A stretch of 64,000 bases of DNA from NCBI GenBank assembly GCA_037176705.1, contig CM073891.1, forward strand, positions 90,664,327-90,728,326. The letters are read 5' to 3'. This document shows, piece by piece, positions 47,252-58,949 of the stretch (position 1 is its first letter; each line of letters starts with the position of its first letter). Below the pieces are notes generated by a model. The model was given only the letters and a program-made list of their open reading frames with translations, had not been told where the DNA came from and did not search any database. The translations under genes and the position numbers were made by a program. The stretch comes from Molossus alvarezi (taxonomy: Eukaryota > Chordata > Mammalia > Chiroptera > Molossidae).

Positions 47252-50200
47252 TAAATTTTTATTTTATTTTATTTTTTTATTGATTAATTTTTGTTACAAA
47301 TGATTCTCCTTTTTTCCCGCACTGATTCCCCCCTCCCCCTTCCCTCCCTGCCCCTTCCCCCGATTGTTGTCCATGTCCACTGTTCATGCATACATGCATA
47401 TAAATTCTGTTGTTCATCCCTCTCTCACCTCCCCACTCCTTAGGGGATTGTACTCATTATATTCCAGAAATCAGTGAGATCATATGAAATTTGTCTTTCT
47501 CTGTTTGGCTTGTTTCACTTAGGATGATACTTTCCAGGTCCCTCCATGTAGTCTCAAAGGATAAGAGATCTTTCTTTCTTACCGCTGCGTAGTACTCCAT
47601 TGTGTATATGTACCACAGCTTTTTAATCCATTCGTCTACTGATGGGCACTTGGGCTGTTTCCAGATCTTAGCGATTGTAAATAGTGCTGCTACAAAGATG
47701 GGGGTACATATATTCTTTCTGATTGGTGTTTTAGGCTTCATAGGGTATATTCCTAGAAGTGGGATCACTGGGTCAAATGGGAGATCAATTTTTAATTTTT
47801 TGAGGTGACACCATATTGTTTTCCATAGTGGCTGCACCAGTCTGCATTCCCACCAACAGTGTACTAGAGTCCCCTTTTCTCCACACCCTCGCCAACACTT
47901 GTTGTTTGATGATTTGTTGATGGCGGCCATTCTGACAGGTGTGAGGTGATACCTCATTGTTGTTTTGATTTGCATCTCTCTGATGATTAGTGATGATGAA
48001 CATTTCTTCATATGTCTCTTAGCCATTTGTATGTCCTGTTTGGAGAGGTGTCTATTTAGTTCCTCTGCCCATTTTTTAATTGGATTCTTTGTCTTCCTTT
48101 TGTGGAGTTGTATGAGCACTCTATATGTATTGGAAATTAACCCCTTATCTGATATATCATTGGCAATTATGCTCTCCCATACAGTGGGTAGCCTTTCCGT
48201 TTTGATGATTGTATCTTTCGCTGTGCAGAAGCTTTTGAGTTTGATGTAGTCCCATGTGTTCATTTTCTCCTTTGTTTCTATTGCCTTAGGTGATGTGTCA
48301 GTAAAAATTCTGCTGCATATGATGTCTGAGATTTTGTTGCCCACAGTCTCCTCTAGGATTTTTATGGATTCATGAGTTACATTTAAGTCTTTTATCCATT
48401 TTGAGTTTATTTTGGTGTAGGGTGTAAGTTGATGGTCTAGTTTCATTTTTCGGCAAGTAGCTGTCCAATTTTCCCAGCACCATTTATTAAAGAGGCTGTC
48501 CTTACTCCACTGTATGCTCTTGTCACCTTTGTCAAATATTAATTGAGCATATTGCCTAAGGTCCATTTCTGGGTTCTCTATTCTGTTCCACTGGTCTATA
48601 TACCTGTTCTTGTGCCAGTACCAGGCTGTTTTGATTATGGTGGCTTTGTAGTATAACCTGAAATCTGGTATTGTGATCCCTCCAACTTTGTTCTTCCTTT
48701 TCAAGATTGCTGTGGCTATTCGAGGCCTTTTTTGGTTCCATATGAACTTTTGAAGTAATTGTTCTAATTCTTTGAAGTATGCCGTTGGTATTTTGATGGG
48801 GATTGCGTTGAATCTATAGATTGCTTTGGGTAATATGGACATTTTAATGATGTTAATTCTCCCAATCCATGAACAGGGTATGTTCTTCCACTTTTTTACA
48901 TCTTGCTCTATTTCTTTTTTCAAAGACCTGTAGTTTTCTGCGAATAGGTCCTTTATCTCTTTGGTTAAGTTTATTCCTAGGTATCTTAATTTTTTTGCCG
49001 CAATGGTAAATGGGATTGTTTGCTTAGTTTCTCTTTCTGTGAGTTCATCATTGGTGTATAAGAATGCCATCGATTTCTTGACGTTAATTTTGTATCCTGC
49101 TACTTTGCCAAATTCATTTATTAAGTCTAGTAAGCTTTTGGTGGAGTCTTTGGGGTTTTCTATGTACAGTATCATGTCATCTGCAAATAATGACAATTTC
49201 ACTTCCTCCTTTCCAATTTGGATCCCTTTTATTTTTTCTTCCTGTCTGATTGCTGTGGCTAAGACTTCCAGTACTATGTTAAATAGGAGTGGCGAAAGTG
49301 GGCATCCTTGCCTTGTTCCTGTTCTTAAGGGAAATGCTTTAAGTTTTTGCCCATTGAGTATGATGTTGGCTGTAGGTCTTTCATATATGGCCTTTATTAT
49401 GTCTAGGTATGATCCCTCAATTCCCACACTGCTGAGCGTTTTTATCAGAAATGGATGCTGGATTTTGTCAAAGGCTTTTTCAGCATCTATTGATATGATC
49501 ATGTGGTTTTTATTCTTCAATTTATTTATGTGGTGTATCACATTTATGGATTTGCGAATATTGTACCAGCCTTGCATCCCTGGGATGAATCCCACCTGGT
49601 CATGGTGGATAATTTTTCTGGTGTATTGCTGGATTTGATTTACTAGTATTTTGTTCAGGATTTTGGCATCTATGTTCATCAGGGATATTGGCCTGTAGTT
49701 TTTTTTCTTTGTTGTGTCTTTTTCTGGTTTTGGAATTAGAGTTATGCTGGCTTCATAAAACGAGTTTGGAAGTCTTCCTTCTTCTTGAATTTTTTGAAAT
49801 AGTTTGAGGAGAATGGGTATTAGTTCTTCTTTGAATGTTCGGTAAAACTCCCCTGTGAAGCCATCTGGGCCTGGGCTTTTGTTTGCTGGAAGAGTCTTGA
49901 TTACATTTTCAATTTCTTCTGTTGTTATTGGTCTGTTCAAGTTTTCAATCTCTATCTGATCCAATTTTGGGAGACTATGTGTTTCTAAAAATTTGTCCAT
50001 TTCGCTTAGATTTTCGAATTTGTTGCCGTATAATTTTTCATAGTAGTTGTTAACGATCTTTTGTATTTATGTAGGGTCAGTTGTTATCTCTCCTGTTTCA
50101 TTTCTGATTTTATGTATTTGGGTTCTCTCTCTTTGTTTCTTGGTGAGTCTAGCTAAGGGTCCATCAATCTTGTTTATCTTTTCGAAAAACCAGCTCTTTG

Positions 50201-50359
50201 TTTTATTGATCCTCTGAATTGTTTTTTTGGTCTCTATGTCGTTTATTTCTGCTCTGATCCTTACTATTTCTTTTCTTCTACTTGCTCTGGGGTTTTCTTT
50301 TTGTTTACTCTCTAGTTCTTTAAGTTGTGAGGTTAGGTAGTCTATTAGAGATTTTTCTT
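47252..50359 (-). mobile_element. young 5'-truncated LINE-1 with perfect 20-bp target-site duplication
   Basis: Insertion of 3,108 bases bounded by identical CCAAACTGATGACAATTGTT at 47232-47251 and 50360-50379, inside a solo LTR. It carries the T-rich tail on the left, the C-rich 3' UTR, and then ORF2 from its natural stop (47457) up to the truncation point at 50359. The endonuclease domain and ORF1 are absent, so it cannot have moved again by itself. The exact duplication and the nearly intact frame suggest a recent event. Confidence 0.97.
47457..50359 (-). pseudogene. LINE-1 ORF2p, truncated, one internal stop
   Basis: The frame 47457-50000 encodes 847 residues of the L1 reverse transcriptase and C-terminal region. 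Visible parts are a fingers segment ([20 protein letters not shown], about 38-57), [17 protein letters not shown] (132-148), the AFDKIQHPF block, [16 protein letters not shown] (231-246) and the catalytic FADDMILY (272-279). The cysteine-rich C-terminal motif [19 protein letters not shown] lies further on, and the natural end is HMISLISGI. The same frame continues upstream to about 50359 through a single TAA that replaces a sense codon just after EITTDPT. No frameshift occurs in about 2.9 kb. The endonuclease domain has been lost by 5' truncation. Confidence 0.95.
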
Positions 50360-50992
50360 CCAAACTGATGACAATTGTTATGAAGCAAAATCTCAATGGT
50401 GTGAATGGCAGTTTTGCTCCACAATTTATAATAAAAAGAGAATACATCTTGTAAGTGGGTTACATGAAATTCATTGGGGATAGATTAGGGAGGTGGGAGA
50501 AAGCAAAGCAGGGAAACCTCTGGCACTGGATAAAAAGTAAAATGACGGACATATACATCTTTTACATAGGTTGGTACAGGAAAGTTACCAGTCAACAATT
50601 AACATTACAACAATAACAATGAGGGGATTTTTGCTCTCTACTCTGGCATGGTTGTTGTATCTAGAAGGCTGCCACACAGGCCTCCCCTGAGCTTATCAGG
50701 TTTCGTATGTGGCTCCTTTTCATCCATAATTTCATTGTTAAGCCATACATTGTTTAGTAATGTGTTATTTAGCCTCCATGTCTTCTTCAATTTTTTTCTT
50801 GTGATTAATTTCTGGTTTCCTACCATTATGGTCAGAAAAGATACTTGATATGATTTTAATTTTCTTAAATTTATTGAGGTTTGTTTTATGTTCTAACATG
50901 TGGTCTATTCTAGAAAATGTTTTACATGCACTTGAAAAGAATATATATTCAGCTGCTTTGTGGTGAAATGCTCTGAAGATATCAATTAAATC

Positions 50993-51283
50993 TGATCTTG
51001 TGTGTTATTTATTTATTTATTTTTATCCTCACCCGAGGACATTTTTCCATTTTTTGCACAGATAGAGTGGGAGGGAGAGAGAGAAAGAGAGAGAGAGAGG
51101 GAAACATCGAAGTGAAAGGGACACATCGAGTGGCTGCCATCCGCACGACCAAGCAGGGCTGGGGACAAACTGCAACCGAGGTACATGCCCTTAGTGGGAA
51201 CCGAACCCGGTTCTCTCCAGACTGCAGGCGGATGCTCTAACCGCTGAGCCAAACCGGCCAGGGCTGATCTTGTGTGTTATTTA
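50993..51283 (-). repeat. VES SINE with target-site duplication
   Basis: Well-preserved reverse VES (51012-51264) bounded by a perfect 19-bp TGATCTTGTGTGTTATTTA (50993-51011, 51265-51283). Nested in the old L1. Confidence 0.96.
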
Positions 51284-52185
51284 AGGCTGCTGTTTCCTTG
51301 TTGATTTTCTGTCTGGAAGATCTATCCATTGATATTAATGGGCTGTTAAAATCCCCTGCTATTACTGTATTATTCTCTATCTCTCCCTTTATGTCCATCA
51401 AGATTTGCTTTACATATTTATGTTCCCTTACGTTGAATGCATAAATGTTTACAAGGGTTATATCCTCTTGTTGGATTGCCTTTTTCTCATTATGTAGTGT
51501 CCTTCTTTGTCTCTTATTATAGCCTTTGTTTTCAAGTCTATTTTGTCAGATATAAGCATTTCTATGCTAGATTTTATTCCATTTGCATGAATTATCTTTT
51601 TTTATCCCTTTACTTTTAGTTTGTGTGTATACTTCAATCTGAAGTTGGTCTCCTATAGACAGTACATATATGGGTCCTGTTTTCTTATCCATTCAGCTAC
51701 CCCCTGTCTTTTCATTGGAGCACTTAATCTATTTACATTTAAAGTGATCATTGATAAGCATGAAGATTTATGTTCCTTCTTTTTCTTAAAGAAGTCCCTG
51801 TAACATTTCTTATAACACTGGTTTGGTGGTGGTAAACTTCTTTAGCCCTTTCTTGTCTGGGAAACTCTTTATTTCTTCTTCAATTTAAAACAATAGCTTT
51901 ATTGTTCAGAATAGTCTTGGGTGTAGGTCCTTGCTTTTTATCATTTTGAACATTTCATGCCAATCCCCTCTATCCTGAAAAAGTTCTGTTGAGAAATCAA
52001 CCTACAGTCTTATGGGAACTCCCTTATAGATAACTAACTGCTTTTCTCTTGCTGTTTTTAAGGTTCTCTTTGTCTTTAACCTTTGACATTTTAATTATAA
52101 TGTGTCTTGGTTTGGGCCTCTCTGGGTTTTCTTGTTTGGGACTTTCTGTGCTTCCTGGACTTTCATGTCTACTTTCTTCACCAGA

Positions 52186-52456
52186 GCAGGAAAGTTTTCT
52201 GTTTTTTTTTTTTTTAATCCTCACCCGAGGACATTTTCCTACTTATCTTGGGATAGAGTGGGAGAGAGAGAGTGAAACATCGATGTGAGAGAGACATATC
52301 AACTGGTTGCCTCCTGCCCGACCACAAGCAAGGCCAGAGACAAACTGCAATTGAGGTACGTGCCCTTGACTGGAATTGAACCTGAGACTCTTTGGTCTGT
52401 GGAATGATTTTAAACCACTGAGTGAAACCAGCCAGGGCATGGGCAGTAAAGTTTTC
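52186..52456 (-). repeat. VES SINE with target-site duplication
   Basis: Reverse VES (about 52200-52442) with flanks GCAGGAAAGTTTTC / GCAGTAAAGTTTTC (13 of 14). It is inserted in the ORF1 region of the old L1. Confidence 0.92.
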
Positions 52457-54665
52457 AATGATTATTTCTTCATATTGGTTTTCAATTCCTTGCTCTCACT
52501 CTTCTCCTTCTTGTACCCCTATGATGCAAATGTTGGTACACTTGATGTGGTCTCAGAGTTCCTTACACTATATCTTTTTAAATTATTTTTTCTTTTTGAT
52601 GTTCTGATTGGGTGTTTTCTGCTGCCTTGTGATCTAAATTGCTATTTTGATCCTTTGCTTCATCTAATATCCTATTGATTCCTTTTAGTTATTGATTCCT
52701 TTTAGTTCTTTTTTTTTTTTCTTATTGTATTTTTTATTTCTGACTGGTTATTTTTTTTATGATTTCTATATCTTTAAATTTTTTTTAAAATATCTCTTGT
52801 TGAAGTTCTCACTAATTCCTTGAACATTCATATAACCAATGTTTTGAAATCTGTTTTGGGTTGATTGCTTGTCTCTATTTTATTCTTTTTCTGAAAATTT
52901 CTGCTGTTCTTTCATTTGGGACATGTTTCTCTGTCTCCCTATTTTGGCTTCTTTTCTGTGTTTATTTATTTGTATTAGGTAGATCTGCTGCATCTTCCAG
53001 TTTGGGGAAGGTGGTCTTATGTAGTAGGTGTCCTTTGTGGCTCAGTGCCACAGTCTCACTGGTCACCTGAGCCAGGTGCTCCAGAAATGCCACTCATTTG
53101 AGTTGTGTACACCCTCCTATTGTAGTTGAGTCTTGATTACTGTTGTCACATCAGCCAGTGGGATTGACCCTCAGGATGACTGGCTGTGAGGTTTGGCCAT
53201 GACCCAGTATATGAGCTGCTGTGTGTGGGTCAACACCATGGAGCAGAATCTGCCCTTGTGAGGTCTGTTTTCTGCTAAGATTACTCTTTTATTGTGCCAC
53301 TCTTTGAGCTTATTAAATGGTGCTCTGTTGTGGTCTGCAGTCATCTACTGTGTGTATTTTTTTCTGGGACCTTTTGGGAGGGCCTACAGTGCAGGTCAGT
53401 GCTAGACACTGCCTGTGACTAGCTTGGGCTACCTATTAGGTGCTACAAAGAAATCTATAGTTGGTAGCTGCCTATGCTGGGCCTGGATGTGTAGGGGAGA
53501 GGCCACACTATAAACTGAGGCCAGCTGCTATCAGTATTGTGCCTGTGGCAGGTCAGCAAAAGGCTCAAGGCACCCTGAGACTTGCTGTCACCTGCAGGCT
53601 CCCTATAAAGCTCTGTTGCTAAAAAAAGCCTTGGGGTTTGTGTGAATTGAGTGGGGCCAGGCCTGAGGTGGTTGTCCGGAGAGAGCCAGTGGAGTTTACC
53701 CAGCTAATAAATATTGAGATTTCACCATGATGGGGGAGGACTTGACACAGGAAATATGGAGTCCATCGGTCATCCATAAGGGGCTCAACACAAGGACATT
53801 GGCAGCCAAACCTCCAGCCCTTGTCCTGAAGCCACACAACTCAGTTTCTACCTGTGTGTCTGTGGCGCCTCCTGAACCTGACTAGAATTTCTTGAGAGTT
53901 TCTAAAGAAAGACTGTAATGGACCCAGCTTGGCTGCCCACAAGTTTTAGCTGTTGAAACAGCCTTTGGATGTACAAAAGTTGGGTGAAGCAAGGTCTGCA
54001 GGAATTACCAGGGTGGGACAAGTGGTGTTTACCAGGTTAATTTAGATTAAAATTTGGCACCACTGCTGAGCCTGAGCATACTCATTAAAGGTCTCAGAGT
54101 ACACTGAGGCCAGCCACCGCCTGCCCGGGTCTTCAAACCTTTGTGGTTGGGTGGCGTCTCAGGGAGTCACCAGGCTAATGCAGGTTCAGATTTGGTCATG
54201 AGTGGAGAGGACTCCACACAGGAAAGATGGCACTGGGCTGTCATGAGGAAGGAGGGCTCCGCACAGGGACAGTGGCGGCCGTATTTCCAGCACTTGTCCT
54301 AAAGTCAAACAACGCAGTTCTCCCTGCATGTCTCTGGTGCCCCCAGAGCCACTGCTCCTCTGACAGAGCCCAGGTGAATGCCTGTAAGTGAGAGTTGGTG
54401 TGAGGCCCTTCGAGAGAACACCTGGGTTTTCAGCAGCCTTCCATCTCACCCGCACGGAAGGAACCCCTTCTGATTTTCACAGCCGGGTGTCATGTGAGCT
54501 CCTCTTTTCAGCACTGGTGTTCTTGGCTGGGGACTCGTGTGTGGGGCTGAGACCCGTCTCTCCTTAGGGGAGACTTCTGCAGCTGAGATTTTCCTCTAGT
54601 TTTCAACTGCCACACATGGGTGCAGTCTCAATGTAATTTCTTTATATCCTTAGTTATAGGACTTT

Positions 54666-55139
54666 GTATAAGTTATTAAAAATTTTTGTTTACCTCAGTG
54701 TCTTAGGCCTGAGAATGCTGTAAGGTTTGACTGGTGACACCTGGTGGTATAAAATGATAATTACATATAACATGAATCATAACAGGTGATCAGTTTTGCT
54801 AAAGGAAATACTCAAAAGCCATAAAATCCAGGGAAAAATCCTCTGTGAATCAGAGTTCCTAGCTTTTAGCAACCAAAACAACCTCACTGACTTAAGCAGA
54901 AAAGTACAGTTCCTGGGGGACAGTGCTGCCATTTAACATTAACACATGGGTATCAGTTTCTGGGGGCCCGGCAGGCACCGCCGCTCCTGAACACTGGACT
55001 CTGCCACCATTCAGACTCTTGATTCCAGGATTCCAATTCAAAGCCTAGGATAGGATGCATCCAACTGGCCTGGCCATGGTCACATATCAGCCCCTAGCTG
55101 CAAGGAGGGCTGGAGGAGCAGCTGGACGTTGTGGCCGAT
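54666..55139. other. sequence upstream of HYAL4, no feature recognised
   Basis: No CpG-rich promoter, no obvious exon and no repeat that I can name. The HYAL4 5' untranslated exons, if any, could lie here or farther upstream, but nothing marks them. Confidence 0.35.
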
Positions 55140-55240
55140 TGAATGAGATAATAAAAAGTTATTACAAGATTAAATGAGATAAATATAGGTAACGTACTAA
55201 AGTACAGTGCCTAGGATTGATGAGTTTTCCAAAATGAGGG
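55140..55240 (+). repeat. MIR SINE fragment
   Basis: 'aagattaaatgagataaata' followed by 'actaaagtacagtgcctagg' is the MIR 3' half. Confidence 0.6.
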
Positions 55241-55254
55241 AGGTTATTTTATAT

Positions 55255-55370
55255 CTTTATTTGATTGTGAGCTTTTTTGTGGGCAAATACCTCATTTTAT
55301 TCATTTTTGTATTCTGGACACAGGATCTGAATCTCAATGACTGTTGAACTGCATTGCTTGCCCCTGAATA
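55255..55370 (+). repeat. L2 3' end fragment
   Basis: 'ttgattgtgagcttttttgt', 'aaatacctcattttattcat' and 'ttttgtattctggacacagg' follow L2 3'-terminal order. Diverged. Confidence 0.5.
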
Positions 55371-55533
55371 CAAGCTAGGCTACTCTACTTGTTCTATATC
55401 TCAAATTACTTATAGGCCTCTTTAAGACCTTTGACTAAAATATACTTTAAAATAAAAATATGTAACAATAATAATAATATCCATCCAATATCTGAGACTT
55501 TTTCCTCAAAATTACCACTAATAGAAAATTAAA

Positions 55534-55590
55534 TCTTTCCACAGGTCTTCTAGAGTGCATAAAAGCAGAAGATAAAATTTTTGTCTTATC
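55534..55590 (+). promoter_or_regulatory. HYAL4: candidate splice acceptor and 5' UTR of the first coding exon of HYAL4
   Basis: The pyrimidine-ending tract 'aaatctttccacag' with AG at 55543-55544 looks like a splice acceptor. It would make the coding exon start at 55545, with 46 bases of 5' UTR before the ATG at 55591. This is inference: the upstream exon is not visible, and transcription could instead start close to here. Confidence 0.4.
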
Positions 55591-56541
55591 ATGAAACTAT
55601 TATCTGAAGGACAATTAAAGTTTTGCGTCCAACCAATACATCTCACATCATGGTTGGTTGTATTTTTCTTTCTGAAGTCAATCTCTTCTCTAAAACCTGC
55701 CCGACTTCCAATTTATCAAAGGAAACCTTTTATAGCTGCTTGGAACGCTCCAATCGATAAATGTTTGATAAAATATAATATAAAACTAAATTTGAAAATG
55801 TTTCAGATTACTGGAAGCCCACTTGCCAAAGCTAGGGGGCAAAATGTCACTATATTTTATGTCAACAGACTGGGATACTATCCATGGTATACATCACAGG
55901 GAGTTCCCATTAATGGGGGTCTGCCCCAGAACACAAGTTTGCAAGTACATCTAAAAAAAGTTGACCAAGATATTAATTATTATATCCCTGCTAAAGATTT
56001 TAGTGGACTTGCTGTTATAGACTGGGAACATTGGCGACCTCAGTGGACCCGGAACTGGAACAAAAAAAATGTCTACAGACAGAAGTCAAGAAAGCTTATT
56101 TCTGATATGCTGAAGAATGTATCAGCTTCTGACATTGAATGTTTAGCCAAAGCAACCTTCGAAAAAAGTGCAAAAGCTTTCATGAAGGAAACCATCGAAC
56201 TGGGAATTAAGAGCAGACCCAAAGGTCTTTGGGGTTATTATTTATATCCTGATTGCCACAATTATAATGTTTATTCCCCAAACTACACTGGGTCATGCCC
56301 AGAAAAGGAAGTTTTGAGCAACAATGAGCTCTCTTGGCTCTGGAACAGCAGCACTGCTGTATACCCTTCTATTGGTGTCAGGAAATCCCTTGGAGACGGA
56401 GAAAACATTTTGCGCTTCTCGCAATTTCGGGTGCATGAATCCATGAGGATCTCCACCATGACATCCCACGACTATGCTCTGCCTGTGTTCATCTACACTA
56501 GGCTAGGCTACAGAGATGAACCTTTGCTTTTTCTGTCCAAG
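55591..56541 (+). CDS. HYAL4: HYAL4 first coding exon: hyaluronidase-4 catalytic domain
   Basis: Encodes residues 1-317 of a glycoside hydrolase family 56 enzyme. Human HYAL4 mainly cleaves chondroitin sulfate and has little hyaluronidase activity. The protein closely follows the human HYAL4 sequence as I remember it (start MKLLSEGQLK; LKPARLPIYQRKPFIAAWNA at about 34-53). A hydrophobic signal-peptide or anchor-like stretch lies at about 18-31 (LTSWLVVFFFLKSI). The catalytic motif AVIDWEHWRP places the proton donor at Glu146, with Asp144 two residues before it. Cys58, Cys222 and Cys236 match the conserved disulfide cysteines of PH-20-type enzymes. Sequons lie at Asn85, 114, 176, 231 and 252. 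Cys184 is an additional cysteine. The exon ends in phase after LLFLSK with donor GTAAGA at 56542. Beyond the donor, the open frame runs only nine intronic codons. Confidence 0.97.
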
Positions 56542-56968
56542 GTAAGACCCTGCTTGCCAGAGATAGGGTGATTTCCTCCCTCTCTCTGAAAGAGACATTT
56601 CTTTTAATTATGTTCTTTGAAGAATTCCCAATTAGTGGTAGGTTAGAAAAGAGCATAATTCCTCCTTTGACTAGTCATCTATTTAAATGTTTAGTTAAGC
56701 AAAATACATTTGAATTGTCTTAGTGTCATTCTTATAAGGCAGGAAGGAAAGAGGGACGGGGTTTAAGTGCAATATCAGCAACTAGTACTGCTTCCTTCTC
56801 CCCAACTTGTGCACTCTTACAATTGGCCCTTTGGGAACATTGTTGAAACAGTGGGTGGTAAACAGGTTGCAGATCAGAGAGGATGTCTGAACATGGGGCA
56901 GTTTCTTCACACATGTGGAAGGCACTTGTCTTTCTGGCCTCACCAACTAAAATGTCAAGAGAAAAGTA

Positions 56969-57359
56969 TCTTCTTTTTTTTTTTTTATGACTTTTTATTT
57001 ATTTTTTTGTTACAGATATTTTACCTTTTTACCCCGTTGGCACCCCCTACCCTACCCCCCCTCCACCCCATCCCCGGCTTAGTTGTCCATGTCCATTGGT
57101 CATGCATACATGCATATAAGTTCTGTGGTTTATCTCTTCCCACCCCCCCACCCCCCATCCCCTCTTCTGAGGGATGTCAGTCTGTGCCCTACTTCCATGT
57201 GTCTGGGTCTACTGTATTCCTCAGACTGTTATGTTCATTATATTCCGTATATAAGTGAGATCATGTGGTATTTGTCTTTTTCTGCTTGGCTTCTTTCACT
57301 TAGGATAATACTTTCCAGGTCCCTCCATGTTGTCTCAAAGGATAAGAGATCTTCTTTTT
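56969..57359 (-). mobile_element. 5'-truncated LINE-1 in the HYAL4 intron
   Basis: Reverse-strand L1 3' UTR and ORF2 end (about 56980-57348), bounded by a perfect ATCTTCTTTTT (56969-56979, 57349-57359). It is antisense to HYAL4. Confidence 0.9.
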
Positions 57360-58889
57360 AATGTGTAATACCAGCTTCGATCAAAGGTATAAAGGAAGCC
57401 AACAATGTAAATATACTTAACACTACTAACTGTATGCCTAGAAATGGCCAAGATGGTTAATTTTATGTGTGTGTTTTTTAACCACAATTAAAATTTTTTA
57501 AACATTTAAAAAAAGCATAAAGGAGTTGCAAATCTGCTAAAAGTAGGTGAGTGTATAGATTTAGCCATCTGGTTTATTCTTAACTTTATGACTACAACTA
57601 ATGGAAAGTTATTAAGAGCAGTATGAGTTTCTAAAATTCAATAATAAATTCATCACTAGTAGATGGTTTTGTAACCCTAGGTTAAAACTTATGAATCGAA
57701 GTTTTATTCTGTTTATTTTACTTGTCATATATGTAGCCAAAGACCTCACACAAACCATGAGGTTAACTTTTAAAATAGATAAACTTCCAGCTCAAGTTTC
57801 CCTCCCTTTTTCTCCCTTTGCTACTCTAGTCACTTAAATGGAAAATTATAGAGTTAAAAACTTAAAAGTGAATGACACTGTTACCTTTGTACTTGAATAA
57901 TTTATGTAATTTTTCTATGATAAGAAGACTCAGGACTTGCACATGTTTTCTTATTTGTGATACAACGATGTTTTAAGAAATGTTTATCACATTTCTTCCT
58001 TGCCAGGGAAATACAACTACAAGTTTCAATTCACCAGCATGTTTTAAATGTATAAATGTATAAAGAGGTTCTGAGTGTTAGGCATCCAAAGGAAACACCC
58101 AGGCGAGGGCTCTACCATAGACAGTAGGTATCTGTGGTGCACATGGAGGGTAGAGCTTACTCCTGTGAGGGAGAAATAGCACACATATATGAGGATTTGG
58201 TAAATGCTATACCTTTGGTACCATTAACGAGATGAGTAAGAACAAAAAACCACTGTGTTGTGAATTGATATTTGTATTACCCAGAAAAATTAGCAATAGA
58301 TGATTGAGAATTGATAGGAAATCAGTACTATCTGGAAGGTTTAAAAAAGTTATCTAAATTTTTATAAAATAATCTTGACTCTGGGATGTAAAGTTAAATA
58401 TCACCTTCTATGAAACTTATTTTCCTTTTCTGTGTTTGGCTTGAATACATTTCTTCATTTAATGATAGTAAATTTGCTTTTAGAGGAAACAATAAACTTT
58501 AAGGGGCAAAGTGTTCATTTCAGTAAGAATACTTTAGACTACTGGTACATTTTGCATATTATTCAAATGTAAGGTAAGCTACTCCATAAGTAGCTACAGC
58601 TTCAGAAATGCACCTGCTCTCTTAAAGGAAAGAAGAAACAAGAACTATGGTCTTATCTAGCAACAGTTTTCTTGTCAGTCTCAGGTATAATTCTGTATCA
58701 TCCTGAAAACTTTCTGGATGGCAAGGTATTTTCAAATGTTTTAAGCCATTAGTTCAACTACTAGTTTAGTTTGTCCTTCATAAACCTGTCCACAAATTTT
58801 TAGAAACTTGATATTTATTTATATCAACCCATAAGTGACTAGTAATGACTTCCATTTCTTATCTTCCCAAAGATATCTGCATTTTATAG

Positions 58890-58910
58890 TGTGTGTGTGT
58901 GTGTGTGTGC
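58890..58910. repeat. (GT)n microsatellite
   Basis: A run of about ten GT units in the HYAL4 intron. Confidence 0.9.
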
Positions 58911-58949
58911 GGGCGCATATAATTAGGATTAGAAAAAGGATTTACCAAT

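Larger units (their letters stand above)
47179..50726. repeat. solo LTR (interrupted by a LINE-1)
   Basis: The two parts (47179-47251 and 50380-50726, about 420 bases together) begin TGTCAATATAAAAAATG and end CTTTTCATCCA. They are flanked by TGATTT (47173-47178) and TAATTT (50727-50732), a likely target duplication with one change. L1 text resumes on both sides. It aligns in order with the LTR-like copy A at 24.9-25.4 kb. Without internal genes it is best read as a solo LTR. Its strand is uncertain. Confidence 0.7.
43795..54665 (-). mobile_element. nearly full-length old LINE-1, split by later insertions
   Basis: Reverse-strand L1 in full order. The 3' UTR is at 43795-44160 ('actggtgtgacattggttaa', 'acaaccccaagtcaagtctc'). 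ORF2 runs through about 51.5 kb, with a surviving piece at 45432-45878 (-) carrying [22 protein letters not shown]1 remnants lie near 52.0-52.2 kb (PRHIIIKMSKVKDKENLKNS). The GC-richer 5' UTR extends to about 54665. Removing the LTR/L1 block (47179-50726) and two VES SINEs leaves about 6.8 kb, close to full L1 length. All frames are dead. Confidence 0.85.

Noticed and set aside
48961..49638. 225-codon plus-strand open frame
   Set aside because: Exact antisense shadow of the young L1 ORF2; conserved only because ORF2 is open.
54666..55590. A second hyaluronidase paralogue (SPAM1 or HYALP1) in the window
   Set aside because: Only one hyaluronidase catalytic exon is seen. Neighbouring paralogues known at this locus in other mammals are presumably outside the window.
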